Shown: positions 32,905 through 40,961 of the stretch, in pieces
How the letters are laid out: each line of letters opens with the position of its first letter
Position numbering within the stretch: position 1 is the first letter of the stretch
DNA from: an uncultured Akkermansia sp.
GTDB taxonomy: Bacteria; Verrucomicrobiota; Verrucomicrobiia; Verrucomicrobiales; Akkermansiaceae
Assembly: GCA_947631435.1 (NCBI GenBank)
Contig: CANRLM010000005.1
Coordinates: 1 to 51,156, forward strand
Reading direction: 5' to 3'
Length of the DNA stretch: 51,156 bases
Notes under the pieces: generated by a model
Databases searched by the model: none
Seen by the model: the letters and a program-made list of their open reading frames with translations, nothing else
What the model was told of the DNA's origin: nothing
Position numbers and translations under genes: made by a program

Positions 32905-34287
32905 GTGTTTGTGGAGGCGATAGATGAACTCTTGGCGCAGACGAGTGATTGGCTGTGGGGATATGTGTTATTTTTTGGTTTGTTGGGTACGCATTTGTAT
33001 TTGACATTGCTTCTGCGTTTTCCGCAGAGGTATATTTTTACAGCATTACGCTACTATTTTGTGGGGTGCCCTGGGGAGGGAAGAATCTCTCATTTTGGTT
33101 CACTGATGGTATCGCTGGCAGCCAATGTGGGTACGGGCAATGTTGTAGGCGTGGCGACGGCTGTGGCTACAGGCGGACCCGGAGCTGTGTTTTGGTGCAT
33201 GGTGACGGGTGTACTTGGTATGTCCACGAGGTATGCCGAAAGTCTGCTTGCCATCCGCTATCGCGTGCGTAACGAACAGGGGCATATTGTGGGAGGCCCG
33301 ATGTATGTTATTGAACGGGGAATGCAGTGCAAATGGCTTGCGGTGATTTTTGCCTTGTTCACAGCATTGGCTGCCTTTGGCATCGGCAATATTACTCAAG
33401 CGAACGCTGTGGCGGGCGTGCTTTCGGCATGCCCGTTGCACATTGAGGCTTGGCAGACCGGATTGGCATTGACTGTACTGGTAGCGGTGGTGTTGCTCTT
33501 CGGGTTGAAGGGGATATCGCGCGTATGCACGGCCTGCGTGCCGAGCATGGCAGTCATCTACATGGTTGGCTGTGCCGTACTCATCGGTTCGAATCTTGAA
33601 TTCGTGTGGCCGGCAGTGAAACTCATCTGTTCCTCGGCATTTCAGCAACAGGCCACAACCGGAGGATTCATCGGTTCCACAATCATGCTTGCCATGCAGA
33701 CCGGCGTGCGACGCGGTCTCTTCTCCAACGAGGCAGGCATGGGCTCATCTCCCATCGTTTCCGCGTCGGCACGCACACCTAATGCGGTTCAACAGGCGCT
33801 CGTCTCCTCCACCGGCCCGTTTTGGGACACAGTGGCGATATGCTCACTCACGGGATTAACGCTCACCATCTGTTTACTGGCTTCACCCGACATCGCAAAT
33901 GGGGAGGAAGGTATGCTCACCTATCGCGCTTTTGCAAGTACGGGCAGTGTGTGTTCATGGTTACTCACGATCAGCCTGGCCACCTTCGTGATATCCACTT
34001 TGCTGGGGTGGTCGTACTTTGGGGAGCAGACCTTGGCCTATTTGGGAGGACAAAAGCTGATTCTGCCATACCGCGTGGTATGGGTGTTGGCGGTATTTTT
34101 AGGCTGTGTGGTGCCCAGAAGCACCATTGTATGGAACTTTGCGGACTGTGCGAACGGACTCATGGCTCTTCCGAATCTCGTGTGCATGATTGCGTTGTCG
34201 GGGGTGTTGGTTTCCCAAACGCGCCATTACCTGTGGCAAAAGCGATTGGATGAGGTGGACACCCGGGTAAGCGGAATGGAGGAGTAA
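32905..34287 (+). CDS. Alanine/glycine:cation symporter (AGCS family)
   Basis: A 460-residue inner-membrane transporter for small neutral amino acids, driven by sodium or protons. Family segments include LAANVGTGNVVGVATAVATGGPGAVFWCMVTGVLGMSTRYAESLLA near the N-terminus and MQTGVRRGLFSNEAGMGSSPIVSASARTPNAVQQALVSSTGPFWDT in the middle. About eleven membrane helices are expected and the length is normal. The GTG start at 32905 follows from the position of the promoter; the alternative ATG nine bases earlier is inside the -10 box. It stands alone between two promoter-bearing genes. Confidence 0.9.
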   Translation: MFVEAIDELLAQTSDWLWGYVLFFGLLGTHLYLTLLLRFPQRYIFTALRYYFVGCPGEGRISHFGSLMVSLAANVGTGNVVGVATAVATGGPGAVFWCMVTGVLGMSTRYAESLLAIRYRVRNEQGHIVGGPMYVIERGMQCKWLAVIFALFTALAAFGIGNITQANAVAGVLSACPLHIEAWQTGLALTVLVAVVLLFGLKGISRVCTACVPSMAVIYMVGCAVLIGSNLEFVWPAVKLICSSAFQQQATTGGFIGSTIMLAMQTGVRRGLFSNEAGMGSSPIVSASARTPNAVQQALVSSTGPFWDTVAICSLTGLTLTICLLASPDIANGEEGMLTYRAFASTGSVCSWLLTISLATFVISTLLGWSYFGEQTLAYLGGQKLILPYRVVWVLAVFLGCVVPRSTIVWNFADCANGLMALPNLVCMIALSGVLVSQTRHYLWQKRLDEVDTRVSGMEE

Positions 34288-34510
34288 GGCCCGGCTCAGT
34301 CCGTTCTGAGAGGACGGCAATCGCATTTGGATGAAGTGAAAAAGTGGGGCAAATTCTCCGGTCGGTAGACCGCGCTTGTTTCCGAACACGAAAACCGCAA
34401 TAGCAGTACACTCCGCGATGTGAATTTTGGATGCGGATTGTTGAGCATTACTGCTTGTTCCCTCTCTCCTGCGGAAGATTGAGGATTTCCTCTGTTGATT
34501 GACTTCTCTC

Positions 34511-34525
34511 AAATGCGTTTGCCCG
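34511..34525 (+). repeat. End of the dispersed element (solo right end)
   Basis: AAATGCGTTTGCCCG matches the right end of the intact element. It lies ten bases before the -35 box of the PBP gene. A weak left-end-like word, CGGCAATCGCATT, occurs at 34314-34326, but no target duplication is seen. The rest of 34288-34535 shows no gene. Confidence 0.5.
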
Positions 34526-34535
34526 TAATTGCCTC

Positions 34536-34564
34536 TTGCCATGCAGGGAGAAGCGTGGTAGAGT
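34536..34564 (+). promoter_or_regulatory. Promoter of the PBP gene, leaderless
   Basis: TTGCCA at 34536-34541, 17-base spacer, TAGAGT at 34559-34564; GTG 34572 follows after exactly seven bases. Confidence 0.65.
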
Positions 34565-34571
34565 GGTGGAG

Positions 34572-37169
34572 GTGGAGCCAGATGATGAATACTTGCACCG
34601 CCGGGCTATGGCTGAAGGTCAGCGCGTGGGTACGCGGCGCGCAGGACAACAGGGGCGCAGTGGCAGGCTAGGGCGAGCAATAGTGCGCCTGCTCCTGATG
34701 GGGCTGGTGACGCTTGCTCTGTGTATAGGAGCGATGTATGGCTTGTTCGTGCTGGTGACAGCAAAATACAGCCGTTGGGCGGATGAGTTCAACCTAGAGG
34801 ATGTGAATAACTTGGATCATCCATGCATCATTTACGATCGGAACGGAGATGAGCTGGGGCGTATTTTTGATGAAAATCGCAGCTATGTAACCATTGATCA
34901 CATCTCGCAGAGTATGGTCAATGCGCTTGTCGCTCAGGAGGATAAGACGTTCTGGACACACGAGGGATACGATCCGATGGGGATTCTGCGGGCGATGAAG
35001 GAAGCTGCACTGTCGCACGGACATGCCAACCAGGGGGCATCCACCATTACGCAGCAATTGGCACGCAATGCGTACGACTTGGAGCGCCGTACCCTGGTAC
35101 GCGGTGGAACTCGTTATGAACGTAAGGTGGTGGAGATATTCCTGGCGCGTCGTCTGGAGAAGCGTTACAACAAGAAGCAGATCCTTGAGTTTTACCTGAA
35201 CCGTATTTATTTCGGAAGGGGGTATTATGGCATCCGCGCGGCGTCTTTGGGATATTTTGGAAAGGAACCAGCGGATCTTACGGTGCGAGAAAGCGCGAGT
35301 TTGGCGGCGCTCATCAAAAACCCTGAGAACTACAATCCTATCCGCAACCCGAAACTTAACAAGCGCTGGCGTAATGACGTGATTGAGCGTATGTACCGCG
35401 CTGGGTTCCTGAGCGCGAAGGAAGCGGAGCGCGTGAAGCAGCAGGCGCTTGAAGTAAGACCAAACCCTCTGAGACGGCATACCTCTTTCCTGCACGCTCT
35501 TGTGCAACAGCAGGCGATTGACCTGTTCGACAGCCCGGAGAGAGGCGAGGAAATCGTGAAGAGTGCGGGGATACGCATTTACACCACCATTGACGGTAAA
35601 CTGCAGCGAGTGGCGGAAGAGGCATTGCGGCGACGCTTGGAGGAAATTGAAAAGCGACCGGATTATGCCCATGTGCGCTACTCGGATCCGCGTGATCCCG
35701 CGAATGATCAACACCGCTATATCGACGGTGCTGTTTATGCCGTGGATAATAAGACCGGTGGAACCCTGGTATACGTAGCGGGACGTGATTTTGAACGGGA
35801 CAATTTTGACATCATTGAAAATGGACGACGTCCGGTTGGTACTGCAATGCTGCCCTTCCTCTACATGTGCGCTTTCGACAATGGTTTTTCGCCTATTTCC
35901 CGGCTCGTGGATGATGCGATGGACAATCGACTGGCTGGGATAGGTGGTGAAGAAGGGATCCTCGGAGAATGGGGAATGGAGGTTTCTAAGGGAAGATACA
36001 TGGACAATATCACGGCGCGGCAGGCGTTGGAATGGTCAAAAATCGCGGCCTCTGCAAGGTTGGGAATGGCGCTGAGCGCCAAGAGTCCACGTGGGGCACG
36101 AGCGTTCGCCGGTTCTTTACAGCGCGCGGGCATTACTCCGCCGCAACGAAACCCCGGAAGCACAGAGGCTCACCCGACGTATTATCCCCGTGTATACCTT
36201 GGTACAGAACCTGTATCGCTCAAAGAAATGGTGATGGCTTATACCATTTTTCCGAACAAGGGGAGTCGCCCCATCATTCCGTATGTGATCACAAAAGTGA
36301 CAGACAGCAGAGGAACCATCCTTTGGGAGAATCCGTTGCATGTCAATGCTGGCAAGCGTATGCACAAGAGTACTTCGCCCTGTACAGCGTATCGCTTGCA
36401 TGACATCATGCATGAATCGCTCAGGGAAGGTGCTGCCGTGAGAGTGGCATCCTGTTTACCGGATGGTTTCAACGGCGCGGCGAAGAGCGGAACTAATTAT
36501 GATTTTGCTGATGCGGCACTTTTCGCCTACACTTCATCTTACACCTGTGGAGTGTGGATAGGTTTCTTGAACGATCGTCGAGCAATCTACCCACAAGCCT
36601 TCGCAAGCGATGTGTGCGGACCGGTGATTGGGCGCCTGACGCACCAAGCCCATGGCTCTTATGAGGACGAGCCAATCAAGCCGCCGGCAGACACGGAGGC
36701 GGTGGAAATTTGCCGTTATTCTGGGCAGCAGGCTACTAATTTCTGCTATGAGACTCTCATACGCGATGGTAAGCCGAGCTATGTGCGCCCCACTTATGTG
36801 GAGTATTTCCCAAAGGGGGATGTTACGTTGAGTATGTGCACGGTGCATGGAGACGGTAGCCCATCCCTGAATGATCTGCTGGATACACGAGGAAACAATC
36901 TCTTCTCTCGAGTGCTGCCGGTGGTGCCGATTTTACCCAAAGGGTTGGCATTGCAGGGAAATGATCCGTATGGTTGTCAACAGCTCCTGAATCCGAAGTA
37001 CAGAGAAGATACCCCCGTGGCGGGCGGAGTTCACGGACTGCAGGAGGATGAAGCCTTACCTGCCGATGATGCGGCGGAGGATGAAGAAACGCCGCGCATC
37101 AATAGCGAGATTCAGTTGCGTATGCCTTTGCCGCTGCACAGAATGCCGCGTCCCCTTCTCAGACTCTGA
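34572..37169 (+). CDS. PBP1-type peptidoglycan synthase with intact glycosyltransferase and degenerate transpeptidase
   Basis: An 865-residue class A penicillin-binding protein: cytoplasmic tail, one membrane segment (about 36-64), a GT51 glycosyltransferase domain and a transpeptidase-type domain. The GT51 motifs are complete: AQEDKTFWTHEGYDPMG with catalytic E123, QGASTITQQLARN (154-166) and RKVVEIFLARRLEKRYNKKQILEFYLNRIYFG. In the transpeptidase domain the expected GSxxKP reads GTAMLP (T424, L427), and the SxN motif reads SKI (489-491); only KSGT (638-641) survives. It should polymerise glycan strands but not cross-link them or bind beta-lactams covalently. The GTG start is placed by the promoter seven bases upstream. 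The following gene is 47 bases away. Confidence 0.9.
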   Translation: MEPDDEYLHRRAMAEGQRVGTRRAGQQGRSGRLGRAIVRLLLMGLVTLALCIGAMYGLFVLVTAKYSRWADEFNLEDVNNLDHPCIIYDRNGDELGRIFDENRSYVTIDHISQSMVNALVAQEDKTFWTHEGYDPMGILRAMKEAALSHGHANQGASTITQQLARNAYDLERRTLVRGGTRYERKVVEIFLARRLEKRYNKKQILEFYLNRIYFGRGYYGIRAASLGYFGKEPADLTVRESASLAALIKNPENYNPIRNPKLNKRWRNDVIERMYRAGFLSAKEAERVKQQALEVRPNPLRRHTSFLHALVQQQAIDLFDSPERGEEIVKSAGIRIYTTIDGKLQRVAEEALRRRLEEIEKRPDYAHVRYSDPRDPANDQHRYIDGAVYAVDNKTGGTLVYVAGRDFERDNFDIIENGRRPVGTAMLPFLYMCAFDNGFSPISRLVDDAMDNRLAGIGGEEGILGEWGMEVSKGRYMDNITARQALEWSKIAASARLGMALSAKSPRGARAFAGSLQRAGITPPQRNPGSTEAHPTYYPRVYLGTEPVSLKEMVMAYTIFPNKGSRPIIPYVITKVTDSRGTILWENPLHVNAGKRMHKSTSPCTAYRLHDIMHESLREGAAVRVASCLPDGFNGAAKSGTNYDFADAALFAYTSSYTCGVWIGFLNDRRAIYPQAFASDVCGPVIGRLTHQAHGSYEDEPIKPPADTEAVEICRYSGQQATNFCYETLIRDGKPSYVRPTYVEYFPKGDVTLSMCTVHGDGSPSLNDLLDTRGNNLFSRVLPVVPILPKGLALQGNDPYGCQQLLNPKYREDTPVAGGVHGLQEDEALPADDAAEDEETPRINSEIQLRMPLPLHRMPRPLLRL

Positions 37170-37216
37170 AAAATCAGTACGATTCCATCAACCCTTTCTG
37201 AAAACGATCAAGTGCC

Positions 37217-38629
37217 ATGAGTACCGAATTTCAAACACTCGCAGCGACGCAAGAAAAAGCTTTTTTTATCAACATGGATGATGCTATCTATGGTTCTTTT
37301 GCGGAGATTGGAGCTGGACAGGAGACCGCCAACTGGTTTTTCCGTTCTTCCGGAGCCGCCGGCACCGTTGCCAAGACCATCTCGGCTTACGATATGACAG
37401 TGAGTGATGCGCTGTATGGTACAACACGCCGGTACGTTTCGGAAGACCGGCTTCGGCAGATGATGGATTACGAATATGGTCAACTGATCAATCGACTCGG
37501 TGAAAAACGCGGCGAAAGTACTTGCTTTTTTTCTTTCTGCAACACGGCAAAATGCAAAGGTTACCGTGACCAGGGTCCATGGGCTGCATGGATTGGTGTT
37601 CGATTCCAGCTTAAGCCCGGTGCAATCCCAAGTGATTTTATCATGCATGTGCGCCTCACCGTACCAGATCAGGATATTCAAAAACGGGTGCTGGGCATTT
37701 TGGGCGTTAATCTTCTCTACGCTCTCTTCTACAAACGCGACCGGATGGAGGACTTTGTGCACTGTGTTGGGGAGAATCTGGATCGCAGTCTTTATGAGGT
37801 GGATTTAATGCGTTTTTCGGGAAACGGGTTCAGCATGTTTGATAACCGAATCTTAGCGTTGCAACTGGTGCGTAGCGGGCTGTCGGAAGCCACTCTCTTT
37901 TGCCCGGAAGGGAACTCCGTGCAGCAACCGAGCGATTTCCTCTACAAACGACCGATTGTCTTGATGCGTGGCAGCTTCCTTCCCCTTTGCAAGATTCATC
38001 TGGAGATGATGAATAGTGTGCGCACAAAATTTTGCAGCGGTCTCACAGAGGAACAAAAAGCGCGGGAAATTGACATTTGCGAGATTTCTCTTTCCAACCT
38101 CTTGCGCGGGGAAGAAGTGGACCTTCTTGATTTCCTGGACCGTGTGGATGCTCTGGCATCGCTGGGCAAGACGGTGCTCGTGACAAATATCACCCATTTT
38201 CATCGCATTTCTACCTTGCTTAATCAGTTCACGAAAGAGCCCGTGGCTATCGCTCTCTCTATCGGTCTGCTGCATGAGCTCTTCAAGGAAAAATGGGCAA
38301 CGGATATGCCGGGCGGCATTCTTGGCAGTATGGCACACATTTTCTTGAGTCAGACGAAGTGCTATGTCACTCCGTGGATTAACCGCACCAGTGGCGAATT
38401 TGTCACTGCTGGAACTTACCGGGCTCCGGAAAAATATCGTTATCTCTACCAACATCTTATCGAAAACGGACGCATCGTCGAGGTCCCCTACTTCAACCAA
38501 AAACTCCTTACTCGTACGCCCAGAGACATCATCCGCATGATCAATGAAGGAGAGGATGAATGGAAAGAATACGTACCGCCGGAAGCACATCGCATGGCGG
38601 AGCACCTGAAGGGGGGACATAATTCATGA
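37217..38629 (+). CDS. Conserved protein of unknown function (470 residues)
   Basis: A soluble-looking protein without signal peptide or membrane segments. From memory it matches, along its whole length, a family found in cyanobacteria, Bacteroidetes and others, with the hallmark FAEIGAGQETANWFFR near residue 28, AGTVAKTISAYDMTVSDALYG, GILGVNLLYALFY and the end pattern DIIRMINEGEDEWKEYVPPEA. Some database entries call this family a TonB-dependent receptor; nothing here supports that, as there is no barrel or plug. The stop overlaps the sufS start by four bases (ATGA), so it is coupled to cysteine desulfurase. Its function is unknown; a link to sulfur or cluster metabolism is a guess from context. 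Confidence 0.75.
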   Translation: MSTEFQTLAATQEKAFFINMDDAIYGSFAEIGAGQETANWFFRSSGAAGTVAKTISAYDMTVSDALYGTTRRYVSEDRLRQMMDYEYGQLINRLGEKRGESTCFFSFCNTAKCKGYRDQGPWAAWIGVRFQLKPGAIPSDFIMHVRLTVPDQDIQKRVLGILGVNLLYALFYKRDRMEDFVHCVGENLDRSLYEVDLMRFSGNGFSMFDNRILALQLVRSGLSEATLFCPEGNSVQQPSDFLYKRPIVLMRGSFLPLCKIHLEMMNSVRTKFCSGLTEEQKAREIDICEISLSNLLRGEEVDLLDFLDRVDALASLGKTVLVTNITHFHRISTLLNQFTKEPVAIALSIGLLHELFKEKWATDMPGGILGSMAHIFLSQTKCYVTPWINRTSGEFVTAGTYRAPEKYRYLYQHLIENGRIVEVPYFNQKLLTRTPRDIIRMINEGEDEWKEYVPPEAHRMAEHLKGGHNS

Positions 38630-39831
38630 GAACTGATTTCCCTTTTTTCGATTCGCGAACAGACGATCCAAATCTCGTGTACTTGGACAATGCGGCGACT
38701 ACTCAGAAGCCGCGTTGCGTGCTGGAGGCGTTACAGAATTATTATTGCAGAACCAATGCCAATGTGCATCGGGGAGCACACCGTACGAGTCGTTTGGCAA
38801 CAGAGTCTCACGAGGAGGCAAGGCGTTGCGTGTCGCAATTTCTGCATGCTGCCTCGGAGAAAGAGGTTCTCTTTACGTCAGGCTGCACGGATGGAATCAA
38901 CCTTGCGGCGCAAGTGTTGTCCCTCTCCGGTCGAATACGGGAAGGGGATGAGATTATTGTTTCCACGGATGCTCATCATTCTAACATCGTGCCGTGGCAA
39001 ATGCTGTGCGAGCGAGTGGGATCGAAGCTGCGCGTTGTGCCATTGACGCCAGATTTGAGTTTCGACATGACGGCATACGCTGATATGCTCAGTTCTCGAA
39101 CGAAAGTCGTAGCGGTACCGGTGGTGTCAAATGCTCTTGGATTGCGCTTACCGGTAGAGGAGATTACGCGCGCAGCGAAGGAAGCAGGGGCTCTGGTTCT
39201 TATTGATGGCGCGCAGGCTGTGGCGCATGATGTGGTAGATGTTCAAGCGTTGGGATGTGATTTTTTTGCCTTTTCCGGGCATAAGGTCTATGGCCCAACC
39301 GGCACAGGAGTTCTCTGGGGAAAGGGCGAGTTGTTGGAATCTCTTCCGCCGTGGAAGGGGGGAGGGGAGATGATCAGTCAGGTGACTTTCCCTAAAACCA
39401 CCTACAACAAACTTCCTTTCAAATATGAAGCCGGCACACCAAATATCGCAGGTAACATCGTGCTGGCGGAGGCATTGCGTTTCGTGCAACGAGTAGGGTT
39501 ATCGTCCATCCGTGAGCACGAAGAGAAGCTTATGCGTCAGCTTGTTGGGGGGTTGCGGGAGTTACCGGGGGTGCACGTTCTCGGTGGAGATAATCCTCAC
39601 CTCTCTTCTCTTGTCTCTATCCATGTTCCAAATGTGCACCATTATGACCTTGGGACCCTGCTGGATCAGATGAATATTGCCGTTCGCACGGGGCATCACT
39701 GCTGCCAGCCCCTTATGCAGGCACTCGGCATAACCGGTACCACCCGCTATTCTGTGGCGGTGTACAACACGTCGGAGGATATCCATCGTGCGCTCAATGC
39801 AACTCGACGCGCGCTGGACATGTTGCGCTGA
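38626..39831 (+). CDS. sufS: Cysteine desulfurase, SufS type
   Basis: This PLP enzyme (401 residues) takes sulfur from cysteine for iron-sulfur cluster assembly. The N-terminus YLDNAATTQKP, the PLP lysine K220 in FSGHKVYGPTGTG and the active cysteine C359 in RTGHHCCQPLM are those of group II (SufS/CsdA) desulfurases. The start overlaps the stop of the preceding unknown gene, and a strong Shine-Dalgarno (AAGGGGGGA) lies eight bases upstream. No sufB, sufC, sufD or sufE is in the window, so its sulfur acceptor must be encoded elsewhere, unless the preceding gene plays such a part. Confidence 0.93.
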   Translation: MRTDFPFFDSRTDDPNLVYLDNAATTQKPRCVLEALQNYYCRTNANVHRGAHRTSRLATESHEEARRCVSQFLHAASEKEVLFTSGCTDGINLAAQVLSLSGRIREGDEIIVSTDAHHSNIVPWQMLCERVGSKLRVVPLTPDLSFDMTAYADMLSSRTKVVAVPVVSNALGLRLPVEEITRAAKEAGALVLIDGAQAVAHDVVDVQALGCDFFAFSGHKVYGPTGTGVLWGKGELLESLPPWKGGGEMISQVTFPKTTYNKLPFKYEAGTPNIAGNIVLAEALRFVQRVGLSSIREHEEKLMRQLVGGLRELPGVHVLGGDNPHLSSLVSIHVPNVHHYDLGTLLDQMNIAVRTGHHCCQPLMQALGITGTTRYSVAVYNTSEDIHRALNATRRALDMLR

Positions 39832-39896
39832 AAAAGGAAGTTTCTTTCCGGTGGTTCTTGTGAGGGAATTCGACGTAGCGAGGTCGCTCATTCTCC

Positions 39897-39925
39897 TTGA
39901 CAAATGCGCATCAGGGGCGTAGCCT
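39897..39925 (+). promoter_or_regulatory. Promoter of pheST, near-leaderless
   Basis: TTGACA at 39897-39902, 17-base spacer, TAGCCT at 39920-39925; ATG 39936 follows after ten bases. There is no space for a leader-peptide attenuator like the one known in enteric pheST. Confidence 0.65.
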
Positions 39926-39935
39926 TTCCGCAAAC

Positions 39936-40949
39936 ATGATGAAAGAGCAGATTGCAAGTGTGAAGTCTGCGGCGCTGGAAGAGATCATCAGCGCGCAGGA
40001 CATGAAACAGCTGGAGAGTGCGCGCGTGCATATCCTCGGCAAGAAAGGGGAGCTGACTCGTTTGCAGCAGGGGATCCGCGACGTGCCGCGCGAGGAGAAA
40101 CCAACGGTGGGTGCCTTGCTCAATGAGGTCCGGGTGGCTGTAAATGCAGCGCTGGATCAGCGATTAGCGGAGCTGCAGCAGGCGGCAGATGAACAGGCGG
40201 TGGCTGGAGTAGATATCACCCTGCCGGGCGAAACACTGCCGAGCGGCGGTTTGCATCCCATTTCACTGGTACGGGAGGAGGCGGTGCGCATTCTGCGCCG
40301 TATGGGGTTTGCTCTGGCTGATGGTCCGGAGATTGAGGATGAATGGCATTGCTTTGATGCACTCAACACTCCGGAGGATCACCCCGCGCGCGATGAACGC
40401 GATACGTTTTATTTTGACAGCGGCAAATTGCTGCGCACACAGACCAGCACTGTTCAGGCCCGCGTGATGGAGCAGCAGGCGCCGCCCGTGCGCATCATCT
40501 GTCCAGGTTCGGCATTCCGTCGTGATGCGATCGATGCAACTCACCTTTCAGCATTCAACCAAATTGAGGGGCTTTATGTGGACAAGGAAGTGGGGGTTGG
40601 TGATTTAAAAGGAACTCTGGAATATTTTCTGAAGGCTTTGTTTGGAGAGGAGACCCCAGTGCGTTTTCGTCCGCATTTTTTCCCCTTCACTGAGCCGAGT
40701 TTTGAGATTGATGTGCAGTTGCAGGCAACTGGGCAGGCACCGCGCTGGATTGAGATTGCGGGTTGCGGTATGGTGAATCCGGCGGTGTTCGAAAACATTG
40801 ACGCTAAAACCGGAAAAAATCTTTACAGTGGGTGTACGGGGTTTGCCTTTGGAATTGGTTTGGAGCGGTTGGCGATGATACGCTGGGGCATTCGCGATAT
40901 TCGCCTCCTGATTGAGAATGACGTACGTTTCCTTGCTCAATTCTCGTAA
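39936..40949 (+). CDS. pheS: Phenylalanyl-tRNA synthetase alpha subunit
   Basis: The catalytic subunit of the alpha2-beta2 class II synthetase, 337 residues. An N-terminal coiled coil (about 1-85) is followed by the class II core: HPISLVREEAVRILRRMGFALADGPEIEDEWHCFDALNTPEDHPARD, motif 2 RIICPGSAFRRDAIDATHLSAFNQIEGLYVD, and motif 3 CTGFAFGIGLERLAMIRWGIRDIR. All are intact. Two adjacent ATG codons (39936, 39939) can serve as start. pheT follows after 12 bases. The gene is read from the promoter directly upstream. Confidence 0.96.
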   Translation: MMKEQIASVKSAALEEIISAQDMKQLESARVHILGKKGELTRLQQGIRDVPREEKPTVGALLNEVRVAVNAALDQRLAELQQAADEQAVAGVDITLPGETLPSGGLHPISLVREEAVRILRRMGFALADGPEIEDEWHCFDALNTPEDHPARDERDTFYFDSGKLLRTQTSTVQARVMEQQAPPVRIICPGSAFRRDAIDATHLSAFNQIEGLYVDKEVGVGDLKGTLEYFLKALFGEETPVRFRPHFFPFTEPSFEIDVQLQATGQAPRWIEIAGCGMVNPAVFENIDAKTGKNLYSGCTGFAFGIGLERLAMIRWGIRDIRLLIENDVRFLAQFS

Positions 40950-40961
40950 CCTTTTAATACT

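Noticed and set aside
37217..38629. TonB-dependent receptor as the identity of the 470-residue protein
   Set aside because: There is no signal peptide, TonB box, plug domain or barrel-like strand pattern; the label used for some relatives is not supported by the sequence.
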